A stretch of 64,000 nt of DNA from Adineta ricciae (taxonomy: Eukaryota > Rotifera > Eurotatoria > Adinetida > Adinetidae), in the NCBI GenBank assembly GCA_905250025.1, contig CAJNOJ010000154.1, positions 62,001 to 126,000 on the forward strand, given 5' to 3'. The translations under genes were made by a program, and so were the position numbers. The notes below the pieces were generated by a model. It ran no database searches and was not told the DNA's origin. It saw only the letters and a list, made by a program, of their open reading frames with translations. Of this stretch, positions 22,974-34,467 are shown piece after piece. The stretch's first letter is position 1; every line of letters begins with the position of its first letter.

Positions 22974-22974
22974 N
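22974..22974. other. Contig join (single N)
   Basis: Left of the N is a retrotransposon fragment. Right of it the sequence starts with TTTGGATGAATATGTCG, exactly the first bases of the contig at 12856. There is no overlap between the two sides, so adjacency is not supported by sequence. Confidence 0.9.
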
Positions 22975-25900
22975 TTTGGATGAATATGTCGATGTCGTTG
23001 TTGTTGATTCAGAAAATGATCGAATCCATGTTCTTCGAGGATATGGAAATACAAGTTTTCATTCATTGACAACCTATGATTCGGTGAGTGGATCATATCC
23101 ATCATTTGCTGTGATTGTCGATATTGATAAAGATAATCAATCTGATCTAATTGTCACTAATTATGGCACTAACAATGTAGCAATACTGTCTGGGTATTCG
23201 AGTGAGCCAGCTGTGAGACAAACCCAGTATCTTGTAGGACGAAGTTCTCGTCCATCATCAGTTGTTGTTTCTGATTTCGATAAAGACGGTAACCTAGATG
23301 CAGCTGTGAATAACCTTAACAAAGCTTATGTACTTCTTCTAAATGGTCTCGATAGCACGAAGTTAATTGCTGGAGAATCATATAGAACTGGAAATCAATC
23401 TAGTCCAAAATATATAAGCCTTGGTGACCTAAACAACGATGATCGAATGGATATGATAGTAGCTAATATAGGAAGTTCATCTGTTGGAATTTTTTTCAGT
23501 GACGATAATGGAATATTTGCGCCTATGATATCTTACTCAACTGGTGCTGGAACTAAACCATGGTTTACTTCTCTTGGCGATTTGAACAACGATCATTATT
23601 TAGATATTGTATCTGCAAACACGATTTCCAATGATATAACTATACTTATGAACGATGGCAATGGGAACTTCACTAATAACGTAAGATATTCGACTGGTGT
23701 TAATTCGAAACCTCAATCAATTACTACCGCATATCTGAATAATGACAACTATCTCGATATAATCTTCAGTGTGTCATTTAAGAATTCGCCAATTGGTGTT
23801 ATCTTAGGTAATGGTAATGGTAGTTTTGGAGTCATGAGTACATATTCAGGTGCTTGCAACAGTTTTTCTATGACGATCGTTGTTGCCGATATAAATCAAG
23901 ACAATTGCCTGGATGTCATTATTACTTGTGAAGATACTGGTACTGTACTTGTTTATCGCGGAATGTGTGACGGCACTTTCCAACCAGCGGTATCAATTGC
24001 GATCGGATCTGGTACATCTCCATACTATGTCATTGTTGTTGACTTGAATAATGATCAACATCTCGATATGGCCGTTACTTGTTTTCAAACAAGTGAGGTA
24101 GTCATTCTCTATGGTGACACTACTGGAAATTTTATTTTATCGAGAAGATATCCAACAGGTGTTGGTTCAAACCCATGGGCTCTCACTGCTGTAGATCTCG
24201 ACAACGATGATGATCTAGAGTACCTAGTCACATATTGGGGTACTGGATATCTGGCAGTTCTGACTGAATATTATGCTGCACAATTTTCCAAACAAATTTC
24301 GTTCAACACTGGATCTGCCCCACATCCCTATTCATTAGCAACTGCTGATTTCGACAGCGACAATCAATCAGATGTGGTCATTGCTAATTCAAATACAGAT
24401 AATATTAAGGTCATGTTTGGTCTCAATAATGGACTGTTTACTACTCCAATCACTTATTCGATTGGCATTCATAGTTCTCCACAATATGTTCTCACTGGTG
24501 ACATTGACAAAGACAATCACGTAGATATTGTCACTGTAAATTCGAAAGAAAACACGTTGAGTGTGATTATGAATTACGGAAATGGAAGTTTTGCTGAACA
24601 GAAGAAGTATTCGACGGGATCTGATTCATCACCGTCAAGTGTAGCTATAGGTGATCTTAACAATGATCAGCGAAACGATCTTGTTATTACAAATCAACAA
24701 GGTGATAGTATAGGTATTTTTATTGGGTATGAATATACTTCGTTCCAAAGTCAAATAACATACTCCGCTGGAAATGCTCAAGGATTGAATGCTGTTACAG
24801 TTAGTGATTTCAATAACGACACTAATATAGATATCGCTGCAGTGTATCAGATGAGTTATCAGTTGGGTATATTTCTTGGTGATGGAAGTGGAAATTTCAC
24901 TCTGTTCGCACTCTATCCAACAGGAGACAATTCAATTCCAAGAGGACTCGTTGTTGACGATTTTAATAAAGATAATAATGCTGATATTGCCGTTGCTTAC
25001 TTTGGAAGTGGTACTATAGGAATCTTCATTGGATATGGTAATGGAAGTTTTTCTAATCAGGTTACAGTTTCGATAGGAACGGATACTGGTCCACGTAGTT
25101 TGGCTGTTGGAGATCTCAACAACGATAATCAAACAGATATTGTTTCGATTAATGTATATACTAATAGTATAAGTATTCTTATGGGAGACGGTACGGGCAA
25201 TTTTACTCTTTTGGAAACATATGCACTGGAAACTTTAGCAGACTTATATGGACCAGTTATTGGTGACTTAAATGATGATGAACGAATAGATATCGTTATA
25301 TGTGATTATCTTACTGATACTGTGATCGTTTTTCTGGGATATGGTAACGGCAGTTTTCGTGACCATACTCTGTATTTAGTAGGCTATCGGTTCGGACCAG
25401 GCTCAATAGTGATCGGCGATTTTAACAACGATAGCCGATTGGATATTGCTGTTGCCAATTATAATATCAATAGTGTTGGCATTCTTCTTGGGAAAGGAGA
25501 TGGAACATTAGGTGATTGCACTACGTATTCGACGGGTGACGGTACTACACCTGTGAATCAAATTGTAGGTGACTTTAACAATGATAAAGTCTTAGATATT
25601 GCTGTCGCTAACTATGGAACAGGCACAACTGTTATTTTATATGGTTACGGTGATGGTACGTTTTTATTGGGTATTCCCTACTCGACTGGCTCGGGATCTG
25701 GACCAGCTTGGATAGTTTCAGATGACTTCAATAAAGATGGTCAGCTAGACATCACTGTGGCTAATTCGAATGCAAACAGCATCGGTATTTTCCTTGCATG
25801 TGGTCGTGAGCCATTTGCAAGTATAATACAGTATTCAATCGTCGACGGATCACAACCGAAGTCTGTCGCTCTCTCCGATCTCAATCATGATGGTTGGCTA

Positions 25901-26422
25901 GATATTGTCATTGCCAACTATGGTACTAATAATATTGGAATTTTGATGGGACTAGGTGCCGCAACGTTCAGTCCGATGGTGACATACTCAACAGGCGTGG
26001 ATTCTTCCCCCTACTCTCTTGCTATTGGTGACTTTAGTCGTGACAATCATTCAGATATCGTTGTTTCTAACTGGGAAAGTGATAACATTGTCATTTTCTA
26101 TGGTAATGGTAATGGAACATTTGTTCTTGCAGCATTCTATTCAACAGGAACTGACTCTCAACCTTCCACAGTTACAATTGGTGATCTAAATGGTGACAAT
26201 CACTTAGATGTCGTCGTAACGAATTCAGGAACCAGTCATATCTTTATGTTATATGGATATGGGAATGGAACATTTGGAGACGAAGTTTCGTATCCACTAG
26301 GATACGAAAGTGCTCCATACTCAGTAGCATTGACTGATTTAAACCAAGACAGAAAAATAGATATGGTTGTTGCCTGTTATGGCACGGACAATATCGATGC
26401 ACTAGTTAAAGTGTGTACTTAA
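22975..26422 (+). CDS. FG-GAP/VCBS repeat protein, 5'-truncated (copy C)
   Basis: The open frame runs from the contig edge for 1148 codons. It aligns without frameshift to 12857-16303, with scattered substitutions such as Ser-Tyr for Ser-His early in the protein. The N-terminal anchor, first repeats and introns are missing only because the contig starts inside the third exon; the first-reading codon is not a start. Same repeat pattern with DxNxDxxxD calcium-loop motifs. It ends ALVKVCT, as copy B does. Confidence 0.85.
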
Positions 26423-26492
26423 TTTTTTATTTCATTTATTTTGAATTCACTACAATCGTCTTTTTTGTGCAAAAAGATCTTGATAAAAGCTA

Positions 26493-27509
26493 TCATGATG
26501 AATATATAATCGTGTGGATGACAGTGCCATTAATGACTAAAATTTCTATTGGGTTATTGCGTTCGTCATATTGAACGAAGGGATAAACATCAGTCAGATC
26601 ACTACAGTTACGCTTCACATAGGATTGTCCTTTTTCTTTGCGATGATCATACCAGTGACTATTACACTGCGTTAGAACATCAAAATCAAAGATAAATTGT
26701 GGTTTATGAGGCGCCGGCAACCATAAACTACCGAGTGGACGCATAATCAGAGGGAAAACATGTTCGATTCGCATATTTACACCGGGATCATTCGCATACC
26801 AAAGATGTGTCTTATTAGTTAAATAGAAAAATATATCAATGAACGGAAAAGACCAAATATCTTGAATTGCAAATGGTTTGTATTGAAAGAATACTTTTGC
26901 ATAAGGTGTATTATTACGCGGATATTCTACTAAATGATATTGAACAACGGTATCTTTGTATTGTTCGAGGACGTGAAGAAAACTGAGTTGCTCTTCGATT
27001 GGCATCATTATATCAACATCATCATCCCAAGGAATAATGTCATGATGTCGCCATGAGCCCAATAAAGTTCCGTCGGCTATTGCAAATGTTAGACCATGCT
27101 CACGACAGATTCGGTCGATAAACATTAGAAGGCTCATGGCTATGTAGTGTTCACATGGAGTAAACCGGCGGGCAAGAAAAGATGATGATTTCCAGTTCGA
27201 ATAGCGATAGGGCAAACGATGAGTTCGCTGGTTTATTATGGAAGGAGAGCGAAATGTTGGTGAAGATGGAATGTGTTTTTCAGCATCGAAATGAAATTGC
27301 AAGTCTTGACACCAGATCCAAAGATGATCATCAGACGTAGTATTCGACGAGGCCTCTAGTGGTGAAGATAATATGAGCACAGGATCTGGCGGAGAGAGAA
27401 TACATTGATTTGTTTTGACATAAGTTGTAATCAGAAGAATAACAATGGCTAACGAAATCAGTTGGAAAATATAAAATACTCGACGAAGTTTCCGAAGATA
27501 GAGAACCAT
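26493..27509 (-). CDS. LicD-family transferase, type II membrane protein (copy C)
   Basis: Single exon, 338 aa from the ATG at 27509; one residue longer than copy B because an extra three bases sit at the stop. The metal-binding core (GTLLGSWRHHDIIPWDDDVD) is identical to copy B. Differences are conservative and spread out, e.g. VQYHLVEYP against IQYHLLEYP. Intact, so both copies could be functional. Confidence 0.85.
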   Translation of the reverse strand: MVLYLRKLRRVFYIFQLISLAIVILLITTYVKTNQCILSPPDPVLILSSPLEASSNTTSDDHLWIWCQDLQFHFDAEKHIPSSPTFRSPSIINQRTHRLPYRYSNWKSSSFLARRFTPCEHYIAMSLLMFIDRICREHGLTFAIADGTLLGSWRHHDIIPWDDDVDIMMPIEEQLSFLHVLEQYKDTVVQYHLVEYPRNNTPYAKVFFQYKPFAIQDIWSFPFIDIFFYLTNKTHLWYANDPGVNMRIEHVFPLIMRPLGSLWLPAPHKPQFIFDFDVLTQCNSHWYDHRKEKGQSYVKRNCSDLTDVYPFVQYDERNNPIEILVINGTVIHTIIYSS

Positions 27510-27709
27510 TGGGATCACATTTGCTTGTCACGATCAAAGTATATGAAAATTATAATCTTTCTCAAAGAATATAGAGACGAGCGTGCATTTGTATTTACTT
27601 TACATAACTTGGCTTCTTTTCAATCTAGTAAAGAAAAAAAGATTGAATTCTTTTTGTCTGGTACTGTTTTATAAGAACGTATACAGTAGAGTAAATGACT
27701 TCGTGAAGA
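27510..27709. promoter_or_regulatory. Shared head-to-head promoter region (copy C)
   Basis: About 200 bp between divergent start codons, conserved in length with 17389-17588. The half next to the plus-strand gene is nearly identical between copies. Confidence 0.5.
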
Positions 27710-28534
27710 ATGAAAATATTCCGTATGATTATTCAACATCTCTCAAATTCCCTCATCAAATTACTTTGCTGCGTATCGATCCTTTCGTTCATTTCCGGTA
27801 TTTTATTTTCTAATAATCGTTCCCTTTTTCTTGAAATTGAATCAACTAATCAAAGCCGTCGTCTAGTCGAAGCTGCTTTACTAGATATTCCCGTGTGTAC
27901 TTCAGCAGATCGAGTTCGCCAACGTGCTCTTCTTGCCACTCTTCAGACATGGGCGCGTTTAGCGAGTTATTTCCACGTTCAGTATTGGATTACTTTTGGT
28001 ACGCTGGTAGGCTATGTTCAAAGACGAACGCTCTTGCCACATGATCAAGATATTGATATTCTAATCATGGGACAAGATACAAGTCAACTCGTACAAATAG
28101 CTTTGAATCTATCTTTTCAGAATTTCTCATGGTTTGACTCAAATATGTACAAACTGGTAATACATCCACAGTGGTATATAGTTAACTGGAAAAATCGATC
28201 TTATTTTCCATCGCACAGCATCACTTTCAAAGCACTTAATGCAAGATTCTTTCATCGAGAAAGGAATGTTTTTGTTGATATTTGGCCTATGTATGATTAT
28301 TATCCCGAACAGTCAAATCATTTGACTGATAGGACGCCGATGCTTACTAGTATTGGTCTAAACTATAGATGGGTGTCGTCTCCGAAATTTTGGAGTTTTC
28401 CTTTACGTCCATGTGATCTTAGTGGAATAAGAGTGTGGTGTCCAGGTGAACCTGAAGAAATCGTTTGTGCAACATATGGAAGAGAAGCTTTATATAAATC
28501 AGACACTAAATGTATTAATGGCTCGTGGGTGTAG
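27710..28534 (+). CDS. LicD-like transferase, second type (copy C)
   Basis: Single exon, 274 aa, the same length as copy B. The membrane anchor and GTLVGYVQRRTLLPHDQDID motif are preserved. Substitutions cluster in the region around residues 170-220 (e.g. NWKNRSYFPSHSITFKALN against NWENRSYFPSQSINFKAPN). Intact. Confidence 0.8.
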   Translation: MKIFRMIIQHLSNSLIKLLCCVSILSFISGILFSNNRSLFLEIESTNQSRRLVEAALLDIPVCTSADRVRQRALLATLQTWARLASYFHVQYWITFGTLVGYVQRRTLLPHDQDIDILIMGQDTSQLVQIALNLSFQNFSWFDSNMYKLVIHPQWYIVNWKNRSYFPSHSITFKALNARFFHRERNVFVDIWPMYDYYPEQSNHLTDRTPMLTSIGLNYRWVSSPKFWSFPLRPCDLSGIRVWCPGEPEEIVCATYGREALYKSDTKCINGSWV

Positions 28535-28658
28535 TTTTTTGTATTTATAATGCGCAAAGAATAAAAAGAAAGTGGCGCTTCAGAATTAAAAAAAGTCGAA
28601 AAAGAATGTGTTTTGAACACTAACTAAGTTATTACCAACTCGAAGTTCGCGAAGTCCA

Positions 28659-31476
28659 TCACGATGTTTGAGTTGATGCTCTAGGTAACTTAGTTACCGT
28701 AACATTTTTATCCACATTCGTGTTGTGACGCGCTGATAGTGTCGCCGTATCCATCGAGACTTTTGTTGATATTGGTGTTGGTCTGATCACTTTAGTAACA
28801 TGGACCAAACCAGTGTTTGATCGTCGTGGTTGATCATTATTTGGTTTTGTATTAGCTGATGTGCTTGTTGGTGGTTTATTTTGTGGGGCAGATATGTCTT
28901 TCTTCACTTTAGTCACAGTAACCGACGACCGTCGGCCATTTTTAAGCGGCCCTTCTATGTCGGAAGTTCTCTTTGCCACTGTATTATTAAGTTGAGTTTC
29001 GTCGATATCTTTTTCCGTAGATGAAATTCTATCCAATGATATTCGATTCGAATTCGTATTGCTGGATAGACGGAATGAATTAAACGAAGTCGACGAATCT
29101 AAATTCGATCGTTATAGCACTCCAAATATGTCTATTATTCTTACTGTTCAATAGTAAATGCTGCATCGTTCGTTCTTCTTTCTGATTTGATCGTTTTCGT
29201 CTACGCCGTCTTGCACAGGCGCCCCTGTAAGATGAATAATTAGAAGTTTAGCAAGTTGAAGTTTTTTAAAAACAGGTCTGACTGGAAACTTACCACATCC
29301 AACAGTATAGGCAACAGCAGCAGCATATACTCAACAGAAGAGCTAGCAAAGATAACCCTACGATCAATGCCCAGTCGATATTTTGGCCTAATTTTATACA
29401 ACTGTGTTGTAGAGCTTATTAGGTTTATTGTAGGATTTACCTGAAGCTTTCTTTGTTGTTGTAGCTGTTGTGACGGTTGTTCTAGAAATGGAAAAAATCA
29501 GAAGAATATGTTTTTATGATTTGATGTATTGAAATTTGCTAAAACTTCTAAATGATCATACGTAGTCGTCGAAGTTGACGTTGCCGTGGTCGTCGTTGTT
29601 ACCGATGTTGAAGTTGTTTCACTTGTAGACGTTGTTTCAGTCGTTGTGGTAGTCGGTTCAGGTGTTGTAGTTGTTTCACTTGTAGATGTTGTTTCAGTCG
29701 TTGTAGTAGTCGGTTCAGGTGTTGTAGTTGTTTCACTTGTAGATGTTGTTTTTGTTGTTGTAGTAGTTGATGACGATGTTGAAGTCGTTGTGGTACAAGC
29801 AGGTCCTGTTTGAACATTGAATGTGACGCAGTATTCATCGGATTGAACTCGTTCACTGTTTTTTATAGAAAAGAAATTTGTTGAGAATAAAATAGAAATG
29901 TAATCAAGACCTGGTGAAAGCAGTGACACAAAGTTCTTGGAGTCCCATCTGGCTCGATTGTGGTGTCCAGGTGAGAGTGACATAGACATATCGACCATTA
30001 GGTGACGAAACTAATGGGCCTACTGTCATACCTGAAATGGACTTCGTTGTAACAACATCGGTTATATTTGAATCGTCTGGATTGCATGAATTATTAACAT
30101 TTAACTTGAAAGTGACAGTAACGTTTACTTGCACATCAAGACAATCCGCTAAAGGACTAAACGTGGGTAAAAATGAACATGTTGGTGTTGGAAGGACATA
30201 AATTAAAAATTGAACCGGTACTGAACTCATTGACTGGTTGCTTGTTGAGTTAATAAAATCTTCAATCTACAAAGAAGAGTTTATATGTTAGACGAAATGG
30301 ATATTGACTGTTCCTAACTTGAACAGAGACTCCGTACCAAGCACCAGCGACAAGTCCTGTAAAACTAAGTGTACAATTCGAAAGAGTCGTACCATTCGGT
30401 GTACTCGATGGATGACAGATTCCACCACATTCATCAACTGCTTGACGAGTGGGAAATGACGAGGTTGATTTTTTAGTTCCAGCTGTTTCGCTAGTACTTG
30501 AGTCTGATGTTACTGTTTGTACAGTAGTTACAGAACCGGTATTTATTGTACCAGCTGTAGGTATCGTAGGTATTGTACCAGCTGTAGGTGCCGTAGGGGT
30601 TGTACCAGCTGTAGGTCCTGCAGGTGTTGTACCAGCTGTAGGTCCTGCAGGTGTTGTACCAGCTGTAGGTCCTGCAGGTGTTGTACCAGCTGTAGGTCCT
30701 GCAGGTGTTGTACCAGCTGTAGGTCCTGCAGGCACCCTTTTCACTCTGTGAAGAATATAGTCTCTCTCACTATAGTCGAGATTTTCGTATACGTCATGTG
30801 CGGAACGGTGAATATTTGTTTCGCCATACTCATAAGATCGTTTCTTACGATATCCTTGTGTAAAAGTTGACCAACGACAGCGTACATCATCACCGGCGTT
30901 AGCATCCGACACAGGAATATTGATAAGTGTTGTTTGATTGACGATAACGTATTGCGGAGAAACAATAGTCGTTACAGGCGGTGTATTAATACTACCATCA
31001 GGTCGTGGTCTTAAATCGATTGCGCATAAAATTGACCAATCAAGACCACCCACAGCTGGATAATTCAAAGCACGCCAAGCTGACCCTTGATAAGCAACAG
31101 AGAAAGACGCGTTTGCCAGTAGTGTTATATTGACTGAGCGTTGACTGGTCATCATACCCAACGACGCACTCGACGATGTACAATCAGTTAGAATATCAAT
31201 TGGATGAGCCGAATAACCGCCATCTGTTGAGCAATCCACAACACAAGTTAAATTATCATTAGATCCACTACGCCCACTTGTACTGATCGGTACATTCGTT
31301 GTGCAGGTTATAGTTGGATAACTCCATGAATAGGATTGTGTAATTGTAATAACAACAGAGCTCGAATTATCATATGGATTCACTGGTGCCCAAGTTATCG
31401 TTCCACCGTTGAAATGAATACTATGAATCGTAGAGAATAACGTCAACAGAACGGTAATGACAACAACAGCCGCCAT
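28659..31476 (-). CDS. Thr-rich mucin-like type I membrane protein, 7 exons (copy C)
   Basis: Exons 31476-30319, 30266-29911, 29855-29562, 29481-29441, 29387-29294, 29224-29145 and 29098-28659; 820 aa. Exons 2-7 have exactly the lengths of copy B (356, 294, 41, 94, 80, 440); only the repeat-bearing first exon is longer. Signal peptide MAAVVVITVLLTLFSTIHS. The 9-residue repeats here are AGPTAGTTP rather than TGPTPGTTP. Stalk, transmembrane helix, Cys cluster and tail match copy B. Conserved phases and splice sites in both copies show that both are under coding constraint. Confidence 0.8.
29575..29800 (-). repeat. Thr/Glu/Pro stalk repeats (copy C)
   Basis: Same 57-bp coding repeat as in copy B, same number of units; synonymous changes only in most units. 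Confidence 0.75.
30541..30735 (-). repeat. 27-bp coding minisatellite (copy C)
   Basis: About seven 27-bp units. Five carry CCAGCTGTAGGTCCTGCA (encoding AGPTAGTTP); two diverged units (TAPTAGTIP, TIPTAGTIN) lie at the plus-strand low end. The unit type differs from the dominant one in copy B, although the flanking sequence is nearly identical. Confidence 0.9.
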
Positions 31477-32978
31477 TTCGTCGATTTGTAAGAGGAATGC
31501 GTCGCACAACGAAAATGAAATAGTATTACATAAACATAGATATAGAAGAAAAAAAACAGAAATTATGTGCGACTATACGACACTTTGTGTGCGTCTTTCT
31601 CATTCTCTCAAATGACTACGTGAAACGAAGTATTCTTTAGAATGAAAGTAACTAATGTATCGTCTGGGAAAACAAACATTCACATTTCAATTTCGAGACT
31701 TACTCTGATTATTTCTGAAATTAATCAGCTTTATACTGATTCTTGTGTGCACACAGAATTTGTTGTTTGATAAACAACAAAAGAAATACGGTGTAGAATA
31801 GGCAATAGACGCAAATGAGTTTGCACTTTGTAAACAATAATACTTGATGGCTCAATAAGTGTTCGACTGCACCATCATTTTGACCGTCTTATCATTCTCC
31901 ACAAATGGTACTATTCACTTCATTGTGTTGCAATTTTTCACTGCACAAAAATGAAAGTACTCAATAAGTTCAACGTCTGTCATGAAAAGTCTTTTCGTAC
32001 TGCATCACATGATTGCAACGAACAATAGCCTGCGATTTCATTAAACAGATGCACGAAGCCATAATGTTTAGAAAAGTACATGTGTATGTTTCTATCTGCT
32101 TGTGACACACTCACTGTCTATTTAACATTCATGAAAAACAACTACGATTCATTGATTATTGTTGTAAATACAGAAAATTAATTTTGCATATGCCGATAGC
32201 GTAGAAAGTGAAAGATTGTGTCTAGTCGTACAATCGATAAAATCACGAAGTGCCACTGACCTCTGAACAATCCACTATTTTTGTCGAAGGAAGAATCTTC
32301 GAGACAAGATCTTGGAGTCTAATCCTTGTTTTAAGAAGATATGCATAGAAGTGCTATTAATTTGTTTATCCTTGTCATTTTCCTTGTGAGATGTTTATGC
32401 GAAATGCAAAAGCATCAACATACAAAAAGCAAATATTCGCAACAACAAAACAAATACCTGAAATATCTTGATGAATTTCAACGCTGTATTTATTTGTTCC
32501 TATATTTAGAGTGGAGAAGAATAGGAATCCATAAAATAACGCAATGAATGAAAGAACAAATGCATGTTAAAATATTCTTATCTAACTATAATAACAAATA
32601 GAATGTTGCGCTGAATGACCTCTTCTTTCCTTGTGTTCGGATCTAGCATACAGGTTCAAGTATGAACAGAGAAAGCATTACGAAAGAGATACGTAGTTAC
32701 TGATATGGCATCTATCAGATTTCTTCGACATCTACTCGGCACCGGAGGTAGAACAATTACTTATTATCGGTTTGAATTAATAATTAAACGTCTCGTAGTT
32801 CAATCCTATACACGAATTTCGTGTCGAAATGGTCGTACAAAGTTCATTGATATTCAATCATCAACGATCACGGATATAAAGTTGACAGAGATTCCCTTTT
32901 GTCAATCTAAATCTAAATCAGACATTCGCTAAAGGAAAGATTTGGAAAAAGGTTTTTCTTTCGTATCTGAGGTTACGT
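31477..32978. other. Non-coding end of block C and empty LTR site
   Basis: Counterpart of 21301-22752. Around 32930-32945 (CATTCGCTAAAGGAAAG, then ATTT) it shows the uninterrupted version of the point where block B carries the LTR. Small open frames at 32341-32547 and 32705-32932 lose their ATG or frame in block B. Confidence 0.6.
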
Positions 32979-34070
32979 CTAATTAGTCTTATTTGATTTC
33001 GGATCGGGATACACATAAACATCAACGTATGCACTTTCACAAGAAAAACTTTTACACGATGGACGAAAATATCGGCATAAACCTGTAGTTGTCTTTGCTC
33101 TTGGCGGTAACATATCTGCTGGATAAAGACCTAGAATAATGTGCCATAGATATTCAAAACTTCCACCAAACCATTTCATTCCTGGTCCACCAGGTAGTTC
33201 ACGATCCAGCGGTGTTGCACAGTACGGTTGAAGACTTGCATTATAAACAGCGGACCATTGTTCATATGTGTAATGTAGAATTCGCTCTTTTCTTACGTAA
33301 AATTGTGCACAGCACATTGTTGAGACAACACTATGTTCCTTTGGTTGGATGTTACGTGGATTTAATTGAGCATCACCATCATAACCGAATAAAGTCAGTA
33401 AACGTTTCGCGCATTTGTATATTAATGTTTGATTATCAGTTGGATCATAAACTGTTGATGTCCACGGATGATTTTGTATCCAACGAGTATTGATTGTTGT
33501 ATAGTAAACATCATCTCGAATACATTGCGCTGCCTCAAACGGACGTAGTGAATGATGAAATGGATTTGCGTGAATAAATAACATTTTATCGGGCAAATCA
33601 TGATAGAAATCGAAAATAAACTTCAAGAAGACACCAGCTTCTTCATGAACATTGATTGCGTATGGCCAATTATATGGCGGATCCAATTTGGCATTCAAAC
33701 GTTGATACAAATAAACATCGTACATTCTCGAGTGATTTTTATTGAACAAATCAAGTCCATAACGCAACCAATCAGGCCATTTTTTATGATCCGACCAATT
33801 AATTTCATTGTAGATTGCTGGTATTACGACGAGACGATCTTTTTTCCATCGGCTTGACTTAGTTGTTGAGGAAGATAGTTGTAATTTATAAAGATTTAGT
33901 ATTAATAGTGCGCCGATGAATATCGATAACAAATGAGTTTTACTAAAACAAAATATCGAAGAGTTTATCGTCTTTTGTGAAATGAAACATACTGAATTCT
34001 CATCCCAATGCCACGAAGAAAGAACAATTTTTGTTAAATAAACCATTTCAAGCATTGATTTTCTTTTCAT
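32979..34070 (-). CDS. DUF3431-like type II membrane protein, putative glycosyltransferase-type
   Basis: Single exon, 363 aa, ATG at 34070. A transmembrane anchor (LLSIFIGALLILNLYKL) lies at about residues 47-63, followed by a Ser/Thr stem and a luminal domain. Features resembling DUF3431 proteins: a VVIPAIYNE start of the fold, NVHEEAGVFLKFIFD, the LFIHANPFHHS motif, CCAQFYVRKERI and the terminal FEYLWHIILG. DUF3431 has no firmly known reaction; a luminal glycosyltransferase-like role is inferred. Cysteines near the end suggest disulphides. The gene sits at the edge of block C and its counterpart is not seen beside block B, which stops at the LTR. Confidence 0.6.
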   Translation of the reverse strand: MKRKSMLEMVYLTKIVLSSWHWDENSVCFISQKTINSSIFCFSKTHLLSIFIGALLILNLYKLQLSSSTTKSSRWKKDRLVVIPAIYNEINWSDHKKWPDWLRYGLDLFNKNHSRMYDVYLYQRLNAKLDPPYNWPYAINVHEEAGVFLKFIFDFYHDLPDKMLFIHANPFHHSLRPFEAAQCIRDDVYYTTINTRWIQNHPWTSTVYDPTDNQTLIYKCAKRLLTLFGYDGDAQLNPRNIQPKEHSVVSTMCCAQFYVRKERILHYTYEQWSAVYNASLQPYCATPLDRELPGGPGMKWFGGSFEYLWHIILGLYPADMLPPRAKTTTGLCRYFRPSCKSFSCESAYVDVYVYPDPKSNKTN

Positions 34071-34467
34071 TCTTCAATCGTTTCTTTCAATGTATTTTAA
34101 AAAATTCAAAGTTTAACATCTACCCATGACTCATATTCCTCTTTTTCTTATGTCATTATTAAACTCAAAAAACGTCGTCTTATCAGTGAGTGACAAACCC
34201 TTTTAAATGCATTTTCACAGTTATCTTAATTTTAAAATAAAATACAACGAATTAATTAACATAAAATTGCAAAATTTTTGTCTAAGAATTAACTCTAAAT
34301 GAATATTCGAGTACAAATGACATTCTGTTTTTATTTTGTTGAAATTATGTTGATATACGATGATGATGTGCGTAAAAAGCACATGTCATCATTACTCCTT
34401 ATCTTGTCATTGTCAATTTTATGTATATAAATATGATTTCATTGTTTAGCAAGTTTCATTTTACAAA
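34071..34467. promoter_or_regulatory. Divergent intergenic region with TATA-like box
   Basis: About 400 very AT-rich bases between divergent genes. TATATAAAT at 34424-34432 lies 36 bp before the decarboxylase ATG, which is plausible for a TATA box with a very short leader. Confidence 0.5.

Larger units (their letters stand above)
22975..32950. repeat. Duplicated block, copy C
   Basis: Counterpart of 12856-22752, collinear through the FG-GAP gene, both LicD-like genes, the Thr-rich membrane-protein gene and 1.4 kb of non-coding DNA. Unlike copy B it continues past the LTR insertion site into unique sequence with the DUF3431-like gene. Confidence 0.9.

Noticed and set aside
32341..32547. 68-codon frame with a signal-peptide-like start
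   Set aside because: In block B the ATG is lost and an in-frame stop appears, although the DNA is otherwise conserved; no coding constraint.
32705..32932. 75-codon frame upstream of the DUF3431-like gene
   Set aside because: Block B lacks the ATG and has indels that break the frame.
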